A DNA stretch of 28,183 nt, from NCBI GenBank assembly GCA_938003725.1, contig CALKXX010000162.1, positions 1 through 28,183 on the forward strand, written 5' to 3'. The position numbers and the translations under genes were made by a program. Below, piece after piece: positions 1 to 8,324 of the stretch. The notes under the pieces are model-generated. The model saw only the letters and a list, made by a program, of their open reading frames with translations. It ran no database searches and was not told the origin of the DNA. Within the stretch, counting starts at the first letter, position 1. Each line of letters opens with the position of its first letter. This stretch comes from an uncultured Sphingomonadaceae bacterium. Lineage in GTDB: Bacteria > Pseudomonadota > Alphaproteobacteria > Sphingomonadales > Sphingomonadaceae.

Positions 1-984
1 GAAAAACCGGAAGCGCGGTACAACAAAACTGGCGAGCCGTTTGTGGCAATCCCCGGTGCATTGGGGGCGCATAACTGGCATCCGATGAGCTATAATCCGA
101 AAACTGGATTGGTCTACATCCCCGCCCAGCAAATCCCGCAAGGCTATGTGAATCCGACGACGGAAATCGACAAGAAGCGGGAACGACTTGGCTTCAACGT
201 CGGCATCGGCTGGGCCATCGGCCAGTTGCCCGACGACAAGGAGGTCTACCGGGCGGCTGTTGCATCAACGACCGGAAAACTCGTCGCGTTCAATCCAAAA
301 ACCGGAAAGGTTCAATGGAGCGCGGATTATCCTGCTGCCTGGAATGGCGGCACCATGACCACAGCGGGTAATCTGGTCTTTCAGGGAACAAGTGTCGGTC
401 AATTCAAAGCCTATACCGCCGACACCGGCAAGGAACTGCTGAGCCTGGATATGCAATCCGGTATCGTCAGCGCACCCAGCACCTATATGATCGACGGCGA
501 GCAATATGTTGCCTTCCTGACCAGCAAGGGCGGCGCATTTCCCCTGGTGGCCGGTGTGGCCGGGGGGGCATCGCGAAAGATACCCAATATCCCCCGTCTG
601 GTTGTCTTGAAAATTGGCGGGAAATCAAAATTTCCGCCGCTGCCGGAAAAAACCGAAATACTGTGGAACCCGCCCGAACAAACCGGTAGCGAAGAACAAA
701 TTGCCAGCGGCAAGGCCGTCTACGGTCGGTATTGCATTGTCTGTCATGGCGACAGCGCCATCGGCAACGGCTTCACACCTGACCTGCGCGTATCAGGAGT
801 ATTGCCGGATACAGAAGCTTGGGCTTCGATTGTGGCCGGCGGTGCGCTGAAACAACATGGCATGGTTGGCTTCACGTCTCAGGTAAACGCTGATCAGATT
901 GAGAATATTCGCCACTATGTGATTGATCGTTCACGCTGGACCAAAGACAATCTGCCGGAAATGACGACGCCGATTGCGCGTTAG
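1..984 (+). CDS. PQQ-dependent quinohemoprotein dehydrogenase, C-terminal part (5' end outside window)
   Basis: The reading frame is open from base 1, so the protein begins upstream; the GTG at 43 lies inside the gene and is not the start. What is visible is the last part of the PQQ beta-propeller (AHNWHPM and a WNGGTMTTAGNLVFQG segment near bases 337-390), a linker, and a C-terminal cytochrome c domain. The heme motif CIVCH is at 733-747, and the Met of a GMVGF segment (862-864) is the likely distal heme ligand. This propeller-plus-heme layout is that of type II quinohemoprotein alcohol dehydrogenases, periplasmic enzymes that oxidise alcohols and pass electrons through PQQ and heme c to the respiratory chain. 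The substrate cannot be told from this fragment. No clear terminator follows the TAG stop. Confidence 0.9.
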   Translation, partial: EKPEARYNKTGEPFVAIPGALGAHNWHPMSYNPKTGLVYIPAQQIPQGYVNPTTEIDKKRERLGFNVGIGWAIGQLPDDKEVYRAAVASTTGKLVAFNPKTGKVQWSADYPAAWNGGTMTTAGNLVFQGTSVGQFKAYTADTGKELLSLDMQSGIVSAPSTYMIDGEQYVAFLTSKGGAFPLVAGVAGGASRKIPNIPRLVVLKIGGKSKFPPLPEKTEILWNPPEQTGSEEQIASGKAVYGRYCIVCHGDSAIGNGFTPDLRVSGVLPDTEAWASIVAGGALKQHGMVGFTSQVNADQIENIRHYVIDRSRWTKDNLPEMTTPIAR

Positions 985-1067
985 TCCATGGCCCCATCTG
1001 CCCGTTTTTTGGACAGGCAAAGCGCTGATATGCCTTTATTTTAGGCAGCATTGAATCTGTAGTCAGT

Positions 1068-1100
1068 TCGCCTAAACTGCTGCGGCAGATAAATTGGCGA
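1068..1100. other. Interrupted inverted repeat upstream of glnB
   Basis: Two nested inverted pairs are visible: TCGCC (1068-1072) with GGCGA (1096-1100), and CTGC (1077-1080) with GCAG (1085-1088). A T-rich stretch (TTCTTTT) follows. It could be a weak terminator for the upstream dehydrogenase gene or an operator for glnB. The arms are short and interrupted, so neither role is firm. The rest of the 985-1210 gap shows nothing else clear apart from the sigma-54-like match. Confidence 0.25.
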
Positions 1101-1120
1101 TTCTTTTCAGAACGCCGAAC

Positions 1121-1136
1121 TGGCATAGTTTTTGAA
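1121..1136 (+). promoter_or_regulatory. Possible sigma-54 (-24/-12) promoter for glnB-glnA
   Basis: TGGCATAGTTTTTGAA matches the sigma-54 consensus TGGCAC-N5-TTGCA in spacing and in the -24 GG. The -12 GC is GA here, which is a mismatch at a highly conserved base. It lies 74 bases before the glnB ATG, a sensible distance. Sigma-54/NtrC control of glnB-glnA is known in several proteobacteria; its use here is inference from a partial match. Confidence 0.3.
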
Positions 1137-1210
1137 TATCAAAAGGGCAAAAACGCCCGTCCGGCGAAGCAATCGTACGTCAGGACTATCGGGACACAGG
1201 GACAAATCAA

Positions 1211-1549
1211 ATGAAAAAGATCGAAGCGATCATCAAGCCGTTCAAACTCGACGAAGTAAAGGAAGCGCTCCATGAAGTAGGCGTATCGGGCATCACGGTG
1301 ACAGAGGCCAAAGGCTTTGGCAGACAAAAAGGTCATACCGAACTCTATCGGGGCGCCGAATATGTGGTTGATTTCCTGCCCAAGGTAAAATTGGAAGTTG
1401 TGGTCGATGACACCTTGGCCGAACGCACGGTCGAAGCAATCTCTGCTGCGGCGCAAACCGGGCGTATTGGTGATGGCAAGATATTCGTTATTCCCGTTGA
1501 AGCTGCGTTGCGGATCCGCACCGGCGAGCGCGATAGCGACGCGATCTAA
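1211..1549 (+). CDS. glnB: Nitrogen regulatory protein P-II
   Basis: A 112-residue P-II signalling protein, the usual length of the family. It begins MKKIEAIIKPFKLDEVKEAL and has the complete T-loop region GRQKGHTELYRGAEY, with Tyr51 as the conserved uridylylation site, followed by the B-loop region around TGRIGDGKIFV. P-II trimers sense 2-oxoglutarate, ATP/ADP and, through uridylylation by GlnD, glutamine; they control glutamine synthetase adenylylation by GlnE and the NtrB/NtrC system. An AGGGA Shine-Dalgarno-like stretch lies just before the ATG. glnA follows 90 bases downstream on the same strand, the classical glnBA order of alphaproteobacteria. The gene could also be labelled glnK, but with glnA next to it and no amtB in view, glnB is the better name. 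Confidence 0.97.
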   Translation: MKKIEAIIKPFKLDEVKEALHEVGVSGITVTEAKGFGRQKGHTELYRGAEYVVDFLPKVKLEVVVDDTLAERTVEAISAAAQTGRIGDGKIFVIPVEAALRIRTGERDSDAI

Positions 1550-1556
1550 GGCGATA

Positions 1557-1574
1557 CCGGCTTAGCGAAGCCGG
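1557..1574 (+). terminator. Perfect hairpin between glnB and glnA
   Basis: CCGGCTT (1557-1563), loop AGCG, AAGCCGG (1568-1574) form a perfect seven-base-pair stem eight bases after the glnB stop. No T-run follows, so it is not a standard intrinsic terminator. It may be a pause or partial termination site, or a structure that sets glnB and glnA mRNA levels separately. The structure is seen; the role is inference. Confidence 0.45.
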
Positions 1575-1639
1575 CTTGAAGAAGAGCGTTTAGATTTAAT
1601 CCATCCAATTCAAATCAAAGAACTAAGGAACCAGAAAAA

Positions 1640-3052
1640 ATGGCGAACAAAACTGCAGACATAATGAAAATGATCAAAGAGCATGAGATTGAGTGGGTCG
1701 ATGTGCGCTTTACCGATCCGCGCGGCAAATGGCAGCATTTGTCCATGTGCGCAGAAGTGATCGACGAAGATGTTCTGGAAGAAGGCTTCATGTTCGATGG
1801 CTCTTCGATAGAGGGATGGAAAGCAATAAACGAATCCGACATGATCCTGCGGCCCGATTTGGATGCGGTGTACATGGATCCATTTTCGGCCACACCAATG
1901 ATGATCCTGGTCTGTAATATTGTCGAGCCCGGTGATGGATCACTATATTCCCGCGATCCGCGTTCGACCGCAGTACGCGCAGAGGCCTATCTGAAATCCA
2001 CAGGCATTGGCGACACGGTTTATGTTGGTCCGGAACCTGAATTTTTCATGTTCGACAATGTCCAGTTTGAAGACGGCTATGATCGTTCCGGTTTCCGGAT
2101 CGACGACATCGAACTGCCGACCAATACGGGACGCGAATATGATGTTGGAAATATGGGCCATCGACCCCGCGCCAAAGGTGGTTATTTCCCCGTCGCTCCT
2201 GTCGACAGCGCCGTGGACATCCGTGGCGAAATGGTTGCAACGATGATGGAAATGGGATTGCCCATGGACAAACATCACCACGAAGTCGCTGCTGCTCAAC
2301 ATGAATTGGGTATTACTTTTGGCAAGCTGACCGAAACATGTGACCGCACGCAAGTTTATAAATATGTCGTACAACAGGTTGCCCATGCCTATGGCAAAAC
2401 CGCGACCTTCATGCCCAAACCGATCAAGGAAGATAATGGATCCGGCATGCACACCCACATGTCGATCTGGAAAGAAGGCAAGCCGCTTTTCGCTGGAAAT
2501 GAATATGCTGGCCTGTCGGAAACCTGCCTTCACTATATTGGCGGCGTGATCAAACATGCCAAGGCATGCAACGCCTTCACCAACGCCACGACCAACAGCT
2601 ATAAGCGTTTGGTTCCCGGCTTTGAGGCGCCTGTTCTACTGGCCTATTCCAGCCGCAACCGTTCTGCGTCCTGCCGTATTCCCTATGGTTCCGGGGACAA
2701 GGCGAAGCGCGTCGAGTTCCGTTTCCCGGACGCACTGGCCAACCCATATCTGTCCGCAGCGGCTTTGCTGATGGCGGGTCTCGACGGCATTGAGAATAAA
2801 ATCCACCCCGGCGAGGCGATGGATAAAAACCTCTATGACCTGCCGCCGGCTGAATTGGCGGAAGTGCCTACCGTTTGCGGTTCATTGCGTGAAGCATTGG
2901 AAGCGCTGGAGGCGGACCATGAGTTCCTGCTCAAAGGTGATGTATTCTCCAAAGATCAGATTGATGCTTATGCAGAGCTGAAATGGGAAGAAGTCAGTCG
3001 GATGGAGACCACACCAAATCCGGTTGAGTTTGATATGTATTATTCGGCCTAA
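1640..3052 (+). CDS. glnA: Type I glutamine synthetase
   Basis: A 470-residue GSI glutamine synthetase, which makes glutamine from glutamate, ammonia and ATP in the cytoplasm as a dodecamer. Characteristic segments appear in order: FMFDGSSIEGW near residue 53, the metal-binding EPEFFMFD, the HHHEVAAAQHE helix, the ATP-binding NGSGMHTHMS, NRSASCRIP, and near the C-terminus KNLYDLPP. Tyr399 in that last motif is the predicted target of adenylylation by GlnE, so the enzyme should be of the covalently regulated beta subtype. An AGGAA Shine-Dalgarno lies nine bases before the ATG. It follows glnB and is closed by a strong terminator, so glnB-glnA looks like a complete transcription unit. Confidence 0.98.
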   Translation: MANKTADIMKMIKEHEIEWVDVRFTDPRGKWQHLSMCAEVIDEDVLEEGFMFDGSSIEGWKAINESDMILRPDLDAVYMDPFSATPMMILVCNIVEPGDGSLYSRDPRSTAVRAEAYLKSTGIGDTVYVGPEPEFFMFDNVQFEDGYDRSGFRIDDIELPTNTGREYDVGNMGHRPRAKGGYFPVAPVDSAVDIRGEMVATMMEMGLPMDKHHHEVAAAQHELGITFGKLTETCDRTQVYKYVVQQVAHAYGKTATFMPKPIKEDNGSGMHTHMSIWKEGKPLFAGNEYAGLSETCLHYIGGVIKHAKACNAFTNATTNSYKRLVPGFEAPVLLAYSSRNRSASCRIPYGSGDKAKRVEFRFPDALANPYLSAAALLMAGLDGIENKIHPGEAMDKNLYDLPPAELAEVPTVCGSLREALEALEADHEFLLKGDVFSKDQIDAYAELKWEEVSRMETTPNPVEFDMYYSA

Positions 3053-3104
3053 ACACCGACGAAATATACCAGCCAATTCTGCGACCCGTATTGGCGTGTA
3101 TATG

Positions 3105-3137
3105 ACCCGAGGCGAGCAATCGCTTCGGGTTTTTTTT
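3105..3137 (+). terminator. Strong rho-independent terminator after glnA
   Basis: An 11-pair stem (ACCCGAGGCGA with TCGCTTCGGGT, one G-U pair), a GCAA loop, then a run of eight T. It lies 52 bases after the glnA stop and ends the glnB-glnA unit. The rest of the 3053-3294 gap must hold the promoter of the next gene; I see no clear consensus there. Confidence 0.92.
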
Positions 3138-3294
3138 GCGCTGTAAAACCGTGATGGTTGTCACGCTATCTCGCATACCAACAATATACTGATTTATAAG
3201 CGGAAACTATTCGTCTTGGGGTTGCGTAACTGTTGCCCAAAAATGATTGGGACGCACAGGGTCATCACGTTGAATGGAATGAAGGAAACAGAAT

Positions 3295-4041
3295 ATGCGT
3301 AAATCACTATTGGCACTCACCGCATCATTGGCTGCGATAACGGCAAGCACAGCCGCATCGGCTGCGACAATCATCATCACCTATGAAGGTACAGTTGCTG
3401 ACGGCACGGATGGCGCGGGACATTTCGGCGCGGTTGATGCCGATTTGATGGGCCTGGGATATGTTGCAACTTACACCCTTACCTATCCGACGCTGGGGGC
3501 CAGTGAATATTACACAGCCAATTCACATAATTATGAGGGCGGAACAGCTATAGGAAATTCGACGGTCATGTCTGGATCACTGGTGATCAATGGAACGAGC
3601 CTGGATGTTGCCGGCGAATATCTTAGCCGCATATTTAAGCGAGACGAAGACAGCAGTCTGGACCAGCTTTATACCTATGTGGATGACCGTGTGACTCAGG
3701 GCATATTCACCGAATATAGCAGCTTTCATAACAACCTGTATTCCTATGCAAACAACATCACCAATAGTCTCGAATTTGATGAAATCCTGACATATGATTT
3801 CCAAGCTGGACAGGATCAACAGATTGGAAGTTTTCATACCGGCATATTTAACAACCAGCAGCGCCAATGGGTACAGGTAACCACGGGTCGGCTGCGCCCT
3901 GAAACTGTTTCTGTCATGCTTGCAGGCGGCGTTCCCGAACCGGCGACGTGGGCGTTTATGATCATTGGATTTGGAGCAGTAGGCGGAGCGATGCGGAAGA
4001 AAAATGGCACCACAAAAGTGGCAAAGATTGGCTATTCTTGA
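3295..4041 (+). CDS. Secreted PEPxxWA-CTERM sorting-domain protein
   Basis: A 248-residue protein of unknown specific role. It has an N-terminal signal peptide (MRKSLLALTASLAAITASTAASA) and a C-terminal sorting signal: PEPATWA at residues 214-220, a short hydrophobic helix, then basic MRKK at 233-236. This is the PEPxxWA variant typical of sphingomonads, recognised by an exosortase and usually tied to exopolysaccharide-linked surface proteins. The middle is rich in Thr, Ser, Tyr and Asn, with no enzymatic motif I recognise. A 12-residue tail follows the basic cluster, longer than is common. An AAGGAA Shine-Dalgarno lies nine bases before the ATG. No exosortase gene is in the window, so processing must depend on one elsewhere. 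The gene is monocistronic, between two terminators. Confidence 0.85.
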   Translation: MRKSLLALTASLAAITASTAASAATIIITYEGTVADGTDGAGHFGAVDADLMGLGYVATYTLTYPTLGASEYYTANSHNYEGGTAIGNSTVMSGSLVINGTSLDVAGEYLSRIFKRDEDSSLDQLYTYVDDRVTQGIFTEYSSFHNNLYSYANNITNSLEFDEILTYDFQAGQDQQIGSFHTGIFNNQQRQWVQVTTGRLRPETVSVMLAGGVPEPATWAFMIIGFGAVGGAMRKKNGTTKVAKIGYS

Positions 4042-4069
4042 TCGCATCTGAGATTTTCAGAAGGCAAAG

Positions 4070-4098
4070 GCCGGGGCAAACCAATGCTCCGGCTTTTT
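4070..4098 (+). terminator. Rho-independent terminator after the PEP-CTERM gene
   Basis: GCCGGGGCA pairs with TGCTCCGGC (one G-U pair) around an AACCAA loop, followed by five T. It sits 28 bases after the stop and separates the gene from the converging tamB. The opposite strand lacks a good T-run, so it probably works mainly on the plus strand. Confidence 0.85.
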
Positions 4099-4133
4099 CA
4101 TTTCTGCGCACAATGTCGATGTCCAAAAGCCTG

Positions 4134-7100
4134 CTAATAATCTCTGGAAATCCGGACGTTCGCGCTCTGCCGGCCCAATGTAGAGATGCTCGATAGGATC
4201 GATAACCAACGTGTAATCTGAAATTCCAGTCGCGTAGCGCTGTAGCCCTTACCATCGGTGATCAACTCCACATAGGCACGGCGCGTAATATATTTGCCCG
4301 CCGCAATTGATGTTCCCGAACCACTGTCGGTGTCAGAGGGCAATATCCTGAGCCGGTCGAGGCCAGCGGCCTTGCGTAACTGATTGATTGGGTCGAGCCC
4401 GCCGCCGCTGTTCAAAGACGCCACCGCCGCCGCCAGTTGTACCGCCTCTGGCGCCGAAAGATTTGCAATGGACTCGCCGAACAGCACGCGCGAAAGCAGT
4501 TCATCCTCCGGTAAAGCAGGAATACTGTTAAATGCTATTTCCGGGCGATTACCGGTACCGGTTACATTGATTGTCGCATTCAGGCCGGTTAAGTTCGCCT
4601 CCGCCTCGATATCCAGTACCGGGTTTGGTGGTTGATTACCGATAAAGCGAATACGTCCGCGTTCGAGCCGGAATCTACGCCCCGCAAAAGTATAGTTTCC
4701 GCGCACCAGATTCGCATTTCCGGTCATTTGAAAATTATCCACTGGCCCAGATAGTTTCAGGTTGGCGCGCCATTCACTGTCCAAACCCAATCCCTCGACC
4801 TTCAGGCGATTGGGTACATTGGCACTCAACGCAAATCGCCAAGGCCGGGTCGATACACGAGGTGGGCGTTCATCGGCGCGCCGGTTAATCTCTGTCACCT
4901 TGATCTGCGGCAGGGCCACAGTCTCACTCGCCTGTCCAAATTTAAAATAACTGCGGTTCAGAACTACATCGCCCGATATCATTCCGCCCGCAGTGGAATT
5001 ACGAATTTTGATCGGACCAGACACGGTCGCTGCGAAATCGTCCCGCGCGATCAAAGCGGCATTTTGCGCATTAATGTCCAGCGTTATGCCGACGCCGACG
5101 CCCGGTTCAACGGCGAAGTTAAAACTGCCGTTCCCGCTAACCGAGCCGCCGCCCTTGGTCGTTCCGGTAATGTTCGGGAGCATCAGGCGAGATCCATCGA
5201 ACGTCCCGCGCGCTTTTATGTTGGAGATGACCGTCCCGGTTAATCCGCTTTCCAACCGGGCGTCCGTTGCAACAAGCCGGCCCCGGATTTGTGGGTTGGC
5301 CAAAGTACCGCCGACATCCGCGCTCACCGCCAAAGGCCCTGTCAGATCAAAAGTCTCCACCCCGGTCAATCGCCACAGACTGTCCGCTGCACCATTGAAA
5401 CGGGCCTGCGCAAATAGCGGGTTGCGTAACAGTTCATTCTGCCAGTTTCCGCCACCCAGCCCAGTTACCCTGCCCTGAAAACGGCCAATGGTTTTACCGG
5501 CCCGCGATTTGATGATCCCGCGCGCGGCGGCATTGCGCGCAGATATCGCCATATTCAATCCAACATCGACCGGCGTCGAAGTTAATATAAGCCCCGACCG
5601 CGTTAGGCCCTTGATGCTCAGCTTTGCTTCGCCCACCGGGGTCGAAGAGCCGGCTTGGGTGAGCTTGATAGTCCCATTGGCAAGACCGCCCAGCCCCAGA
5701 TCATCAAACGCTATGTCGACCAGTGACAAAGGCATTTTCGACAGACTCATATTGAGGCGAGAGGTTCCGCTTGCAAATCTGCCCGAAAAGCGAGCGGTGC
5801 CGCTTCCGTAACGCAAAGTGGTTGGAGCCACCGACCAGCCGCCGGTCACGCGTCGCAGGTCCAAGGGCCAGGTCAGACGCAATGCACGTCCTTCGAAATT
5901 TCCGGCGCCGGAAACCAAATATCGATCGGGTTGAATGTCCGCCTTCGCCTGAAACTCAAACGTGCTTCCGCGTGTACCCGCGATAGAGAATGTCGCATCG
6001 CCCGCACCATTGACAAGATTCGCCTTGCCCGCGATCCGGCCGATGATCAGGTCACCGCGACTGACGCCCTGTGCCTGCACGGTTGCCTGTATGTTGGAAC
6101 GCCCTTCAACCAGAACCACATCCGCGTCTAGCTTTCCGGTTCGAATGAAAATCGGCGGTACACCGTCAAATCGAGCGTTTTCCGCCGTCAGATTTGCCCG
6201 GATCAGTTGTCGGCGATTGCCCGGCTCAAACAATATGTCCCCGGCCACACCGCCACCGGAGATATCTAGCTTGCCCGCTAGGCCAGCGCTGGTTGGCCGG
6301 ATGACACCAGCCGCGAGTGTATCAGAGACCAAAAGGCGATCGACCCGTACCACCGTCTTTGCGCCGCCACCGGTGATGATCGCTCCATCACTGTCAAACG
6401 GCCCCAGGGTCGAACCACCGGCAGCGGTATAAGAAAACCCATTATCTATGGGGATGAGTTTTACCCGCACAGCCGACAATCCGGCTGCAGGAAGCGGGTT
6501 GTCCAACAATAGAGCCACTTCAGGGCGGTTCAGCGCGCCATCAAGTTCAATATCAAAGCGTCCATATTGGTCATGTTGTCCACTGCCGGTAAAAGCGAAG
6601 ATGGCACCTGTTTTCTGAACGCCGCCTCCGTCGAAAGTCAGTTTCGGCGCGGTAATATTCAAATTTATAAAGCGAAACCGGCCGTCGGCACCGAAAGTCA
6701 GACCCGTTCGCAAGGTCGGCAATCCGCCGCCAAGCTCTCTTAGAAAGGCGTTATCAAAGCGCTTTAACCTAGCCGTTGCTTCACCGTCTAGAGCCACCCG
6801 GCCATTGCCGGGACGAAGCTGCACATCGGCAATGATATCGACCAGACCGATACCGTTCATCGCAAATCCTGGCGCCTGCGCATCAATGGCAATTATATAG
6901 TCCCCGGAAGATAGATTCGCCGCAGCCTGCAGCGTTCCGTTGATCGATTGCGTCGCAAAAACCACATCATTTGAGACAAGTTGACCGTCTTCCAACCTCA
7001 AAAATGCATCTGCCTTTAATCCGGATGCCAGCCGCCGCGCCAGTTCTCCATTGCCGATCACATTCCCAATGGAGAGCTCTGCCGGAATATCAAAACCGGT

Positions 7101-8324
7101 ATCGTCACGGTTACCATTCCCTTCGGCTCGCACGCCCATCAACAATGTTTTGCCAAAGGCCAGTTGCGGTGCGGTGAGCAAATATTGATAGCGCAACTCC
7201 GAAAAACGCCCGTTCAACAAGGCTTTCAGTTCCAGATTCTGGGCCTTCATATTTGATAGCAAAGCCGAAGGCTCTCGGACCAGCGCTTCGACGCGCAGTG
7301 CATCAAGTGCATTGCTGGACAGATCTATACCGCCCTCTACATCAAGAACCATCGCCGACGAGCGCGCGGTAAAATCGACGCCTGCCCGGCCATCTTCAAA
7401 TATGCCCTCTCCTTTGATCGCCAAGCGCGGTGCAGCTAATCTGCGCATCAACCCCGCCGGCATGATGTTGTCAGCAACATCGCCATCATATCCAAACAAA
7501 CCATCGCGCGCAGTCAATCTCATCGCGGCCACTTGCCGTCCGCCGCTGGCGGCCAAAAGCTCCCCATCCCATTTATTCCAGTCGCCTTCTCCCATCAGGG
7601 TCATCGTCGAATCTGCAGTCAGACCAAGATATCGGGCGACCACGCCTTGGGCTGGCGCTTTGATATCTGCGTTCAAGTCTAACTTTTGGGCATCGGGCTC
7701 GGCATTCAGCATGATGGTCAGCTTGTCACCGCTGCGCGTCGTTGCGGCGTCCAGATTTACCATCGCTCGCCCGGCGCGGATATCAACCGCTCCGGCCAAA
7801 TCGGCATATTGTTCTTCGCCGGTAATCGCTTCGCCAAGTGCCAGATTATCGGCGCGAAACGATCCAACATAAATATCAAATTCAGGTAACAGGGGTTGAT
7901 CATCGACCGAGGGGATGAGTTCCGGCAATCGCTCTAATCGCGCCTTTGAGATATCAGCGGCGGTGATATTGAGCTCACCGAAAACCCAGGCTAGCGGGTT
8001 CCAGTCGAGCGCGACGGTCCCAGCCCGAAAAAAGACACCTTTGGTGTCACTCAACTCCAGGTCAACCGCTTGCACCTCGCTATAGACCGACCCCTCAATG
8101 TCACCAATATCGATCCGCAGGCCATTTTCAGGTTCAAGTGCCTCCACTTGAGCGATAATGAACCGGTGGCCATTTTCGCTGTTCAACCACAGTGCTCCGC
8201 CGATGACGGCCATGAGGAAAAGAGCAAAAATTGTCCCCAGAAAAATCAAAAAAGTCCGACTCAGCAATTTTCGCTTAGCCGGAAGGGCATTCTCTTTCGT
8301 TTCAGTTTCGCCTTTTTCCGCCAT
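4134..8324 (-). CDS. tamB: Translocation and assembly module subunit TamB (AsmA-like/DUF490)
   Basis: A 1396-residue protein, somewhat longer than the E. coli TamB. One N-terminal transmembrane helix (about residues 22-46, FLIFLGTIFALFLMAVIGGALW) anchors it in the inner membrane. The rest is repetitive beta-strand sequence with the short hydrophobic/polar alternation of the AsmA/TamB clan. The end carries the TamB C-terminal domain: GNQPPNPVLDIEAEANLTG, an ALPEDELLSRVLFGES segment, and a final stretch ending VRISRDY. TamB spans the periplasm to TamA and is linked to outer-membrane protein assembly and phospholipid movement between the membranes. Its ATG overlaps the tamA stop codon as TGATG, so translation of the two is probably coupled, as expected for a pair that acts as a complex. 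Confidence 0.93.
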   Translation of the reverse strand: MAEKGETETKENALPAKRKLLSRTFLIFLGTIFALFLMAVIGGALWLNSENGHRFIIAQVEALEPENGLRIDIGDIEGSVYSEVQAVDLELSDTKGVFFRAGTVALDWNPLAWVFGELNITAADISKARLERLPELIPSVDDQPLLPEFDIYVGSFRADNLALGEAITGEEQYADLAGAVDIRAGRAMVNLDAATTRSGDKLTIMLNAEPDAQKLDLNADIKAPAQGVVARYLGLTADSTMTLMGEGDWNKWDGELLAASGGRQVAAMRLTARDGLFGYDGDVADNIMPAGLMRRLAAPRLAIKGEGIFEDGRAGVDFTARSSAMVLDVEGGIDLSSNALDALRVEALVREPSALLSNMKAQNLELKALLNGRFSELRYQYLLTAPQLAFGKTLLMGVRAEGNGNRDDTGFDIPAELSIGNVIGNGELARRLASGLKADAFLRLEDGQLVSNDVVFATQSINGTLQAAANLSSGDYIIAIDAQAPGFAMNGIGLVDIIADVQLRPGNGRVALDGEATARLKRFDNAFLRELGGGLPTLRTGLTFGADGRFRFINLNITAPKLTFDGGGVQKTGAIFAFTGSGQHDQYGRFDIELDGALNRPEVALLLDNPLPAAGLSAVRVKLIPIDNGFSYTAAGGSTLGPFDSDGAIITGGGAKTVVRVDRLLVSDTLAAGVIRPTSAGLAGKLDISGGGVAGDILFEPGNRRQLIRANLTAENARFDGVPPIFIRTGKLDADVVLVEGRSNIQATVQAQGVSRGDLIIGRIAGKANLVNGAGDATFSIAGTRGSTFEFQAKADIQPDRYLVSGAGNFEGRALRLTWPLDLRRVTGGWSVAPTTLRYGSGTARFSGRFASGTSRLNMSLSKMPLSLVDIAFDDLGLGGLANGTIKLTQAGSSTPVGEAKLSIKGLTRSGLILTSTPVDVGLNMAISARNAAARGIIKSRAGKTIGRFQGRVTGLGGGNWQNELLRNPLFAQARFNGAADSLWRLTGVETFDLTGPLAVSADVGGTLANPQIRGRLVATDARLESGLTGTVISNIKARGTFDGSRLMLPNITGTTKGGGSVSGNGSFNFAVEPGVGVGITLDINAQNAALIARDDFAATVSGPIKIRNSTAGGMISGDVVLNRSYFKFGQASETVALPQIKVTEINRRADERPPRVSTRPWRFALSANVPNRLKVEGLGLDSEWRANLKLSGPVDNFQMTGNANLVRGNYTFAGRRFRLERGRIRFIGNQPPNPVLDIEAEANLTGLNATINVTGTGNRPEIAFNSIPALPEDELLSRVLFGESIANLSAPEAVQLAAAVASLNSGGGLDPINQLRKAAGLDRLRILPSDTDSGSGTSIAAGKYITRRAYVELITDGKGYSATRLEFQITRWLSILSSISTLGRQSANVRISRDY

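Noticed and set aside
1943..2557. 204-codon minus-strand open frame inside glnA
   Set aside because: Antisense shadow of a highly conserved enzyme; no own start signals.
3236..3251. CCCAA/TTGGG inverted repeat before the PEP-CTERM gene
   Set aside because: Five-base arms with a six-base loop are expected by chance and match no known operator.
5488..7872. Several plus-strand open frames of 60-190 codons inside tamB
   Set aside because: They are shadows of the minus-strand tamB codons; low-complexity Pro/Ser/Arg composition and no ribosome sites or family likeness.
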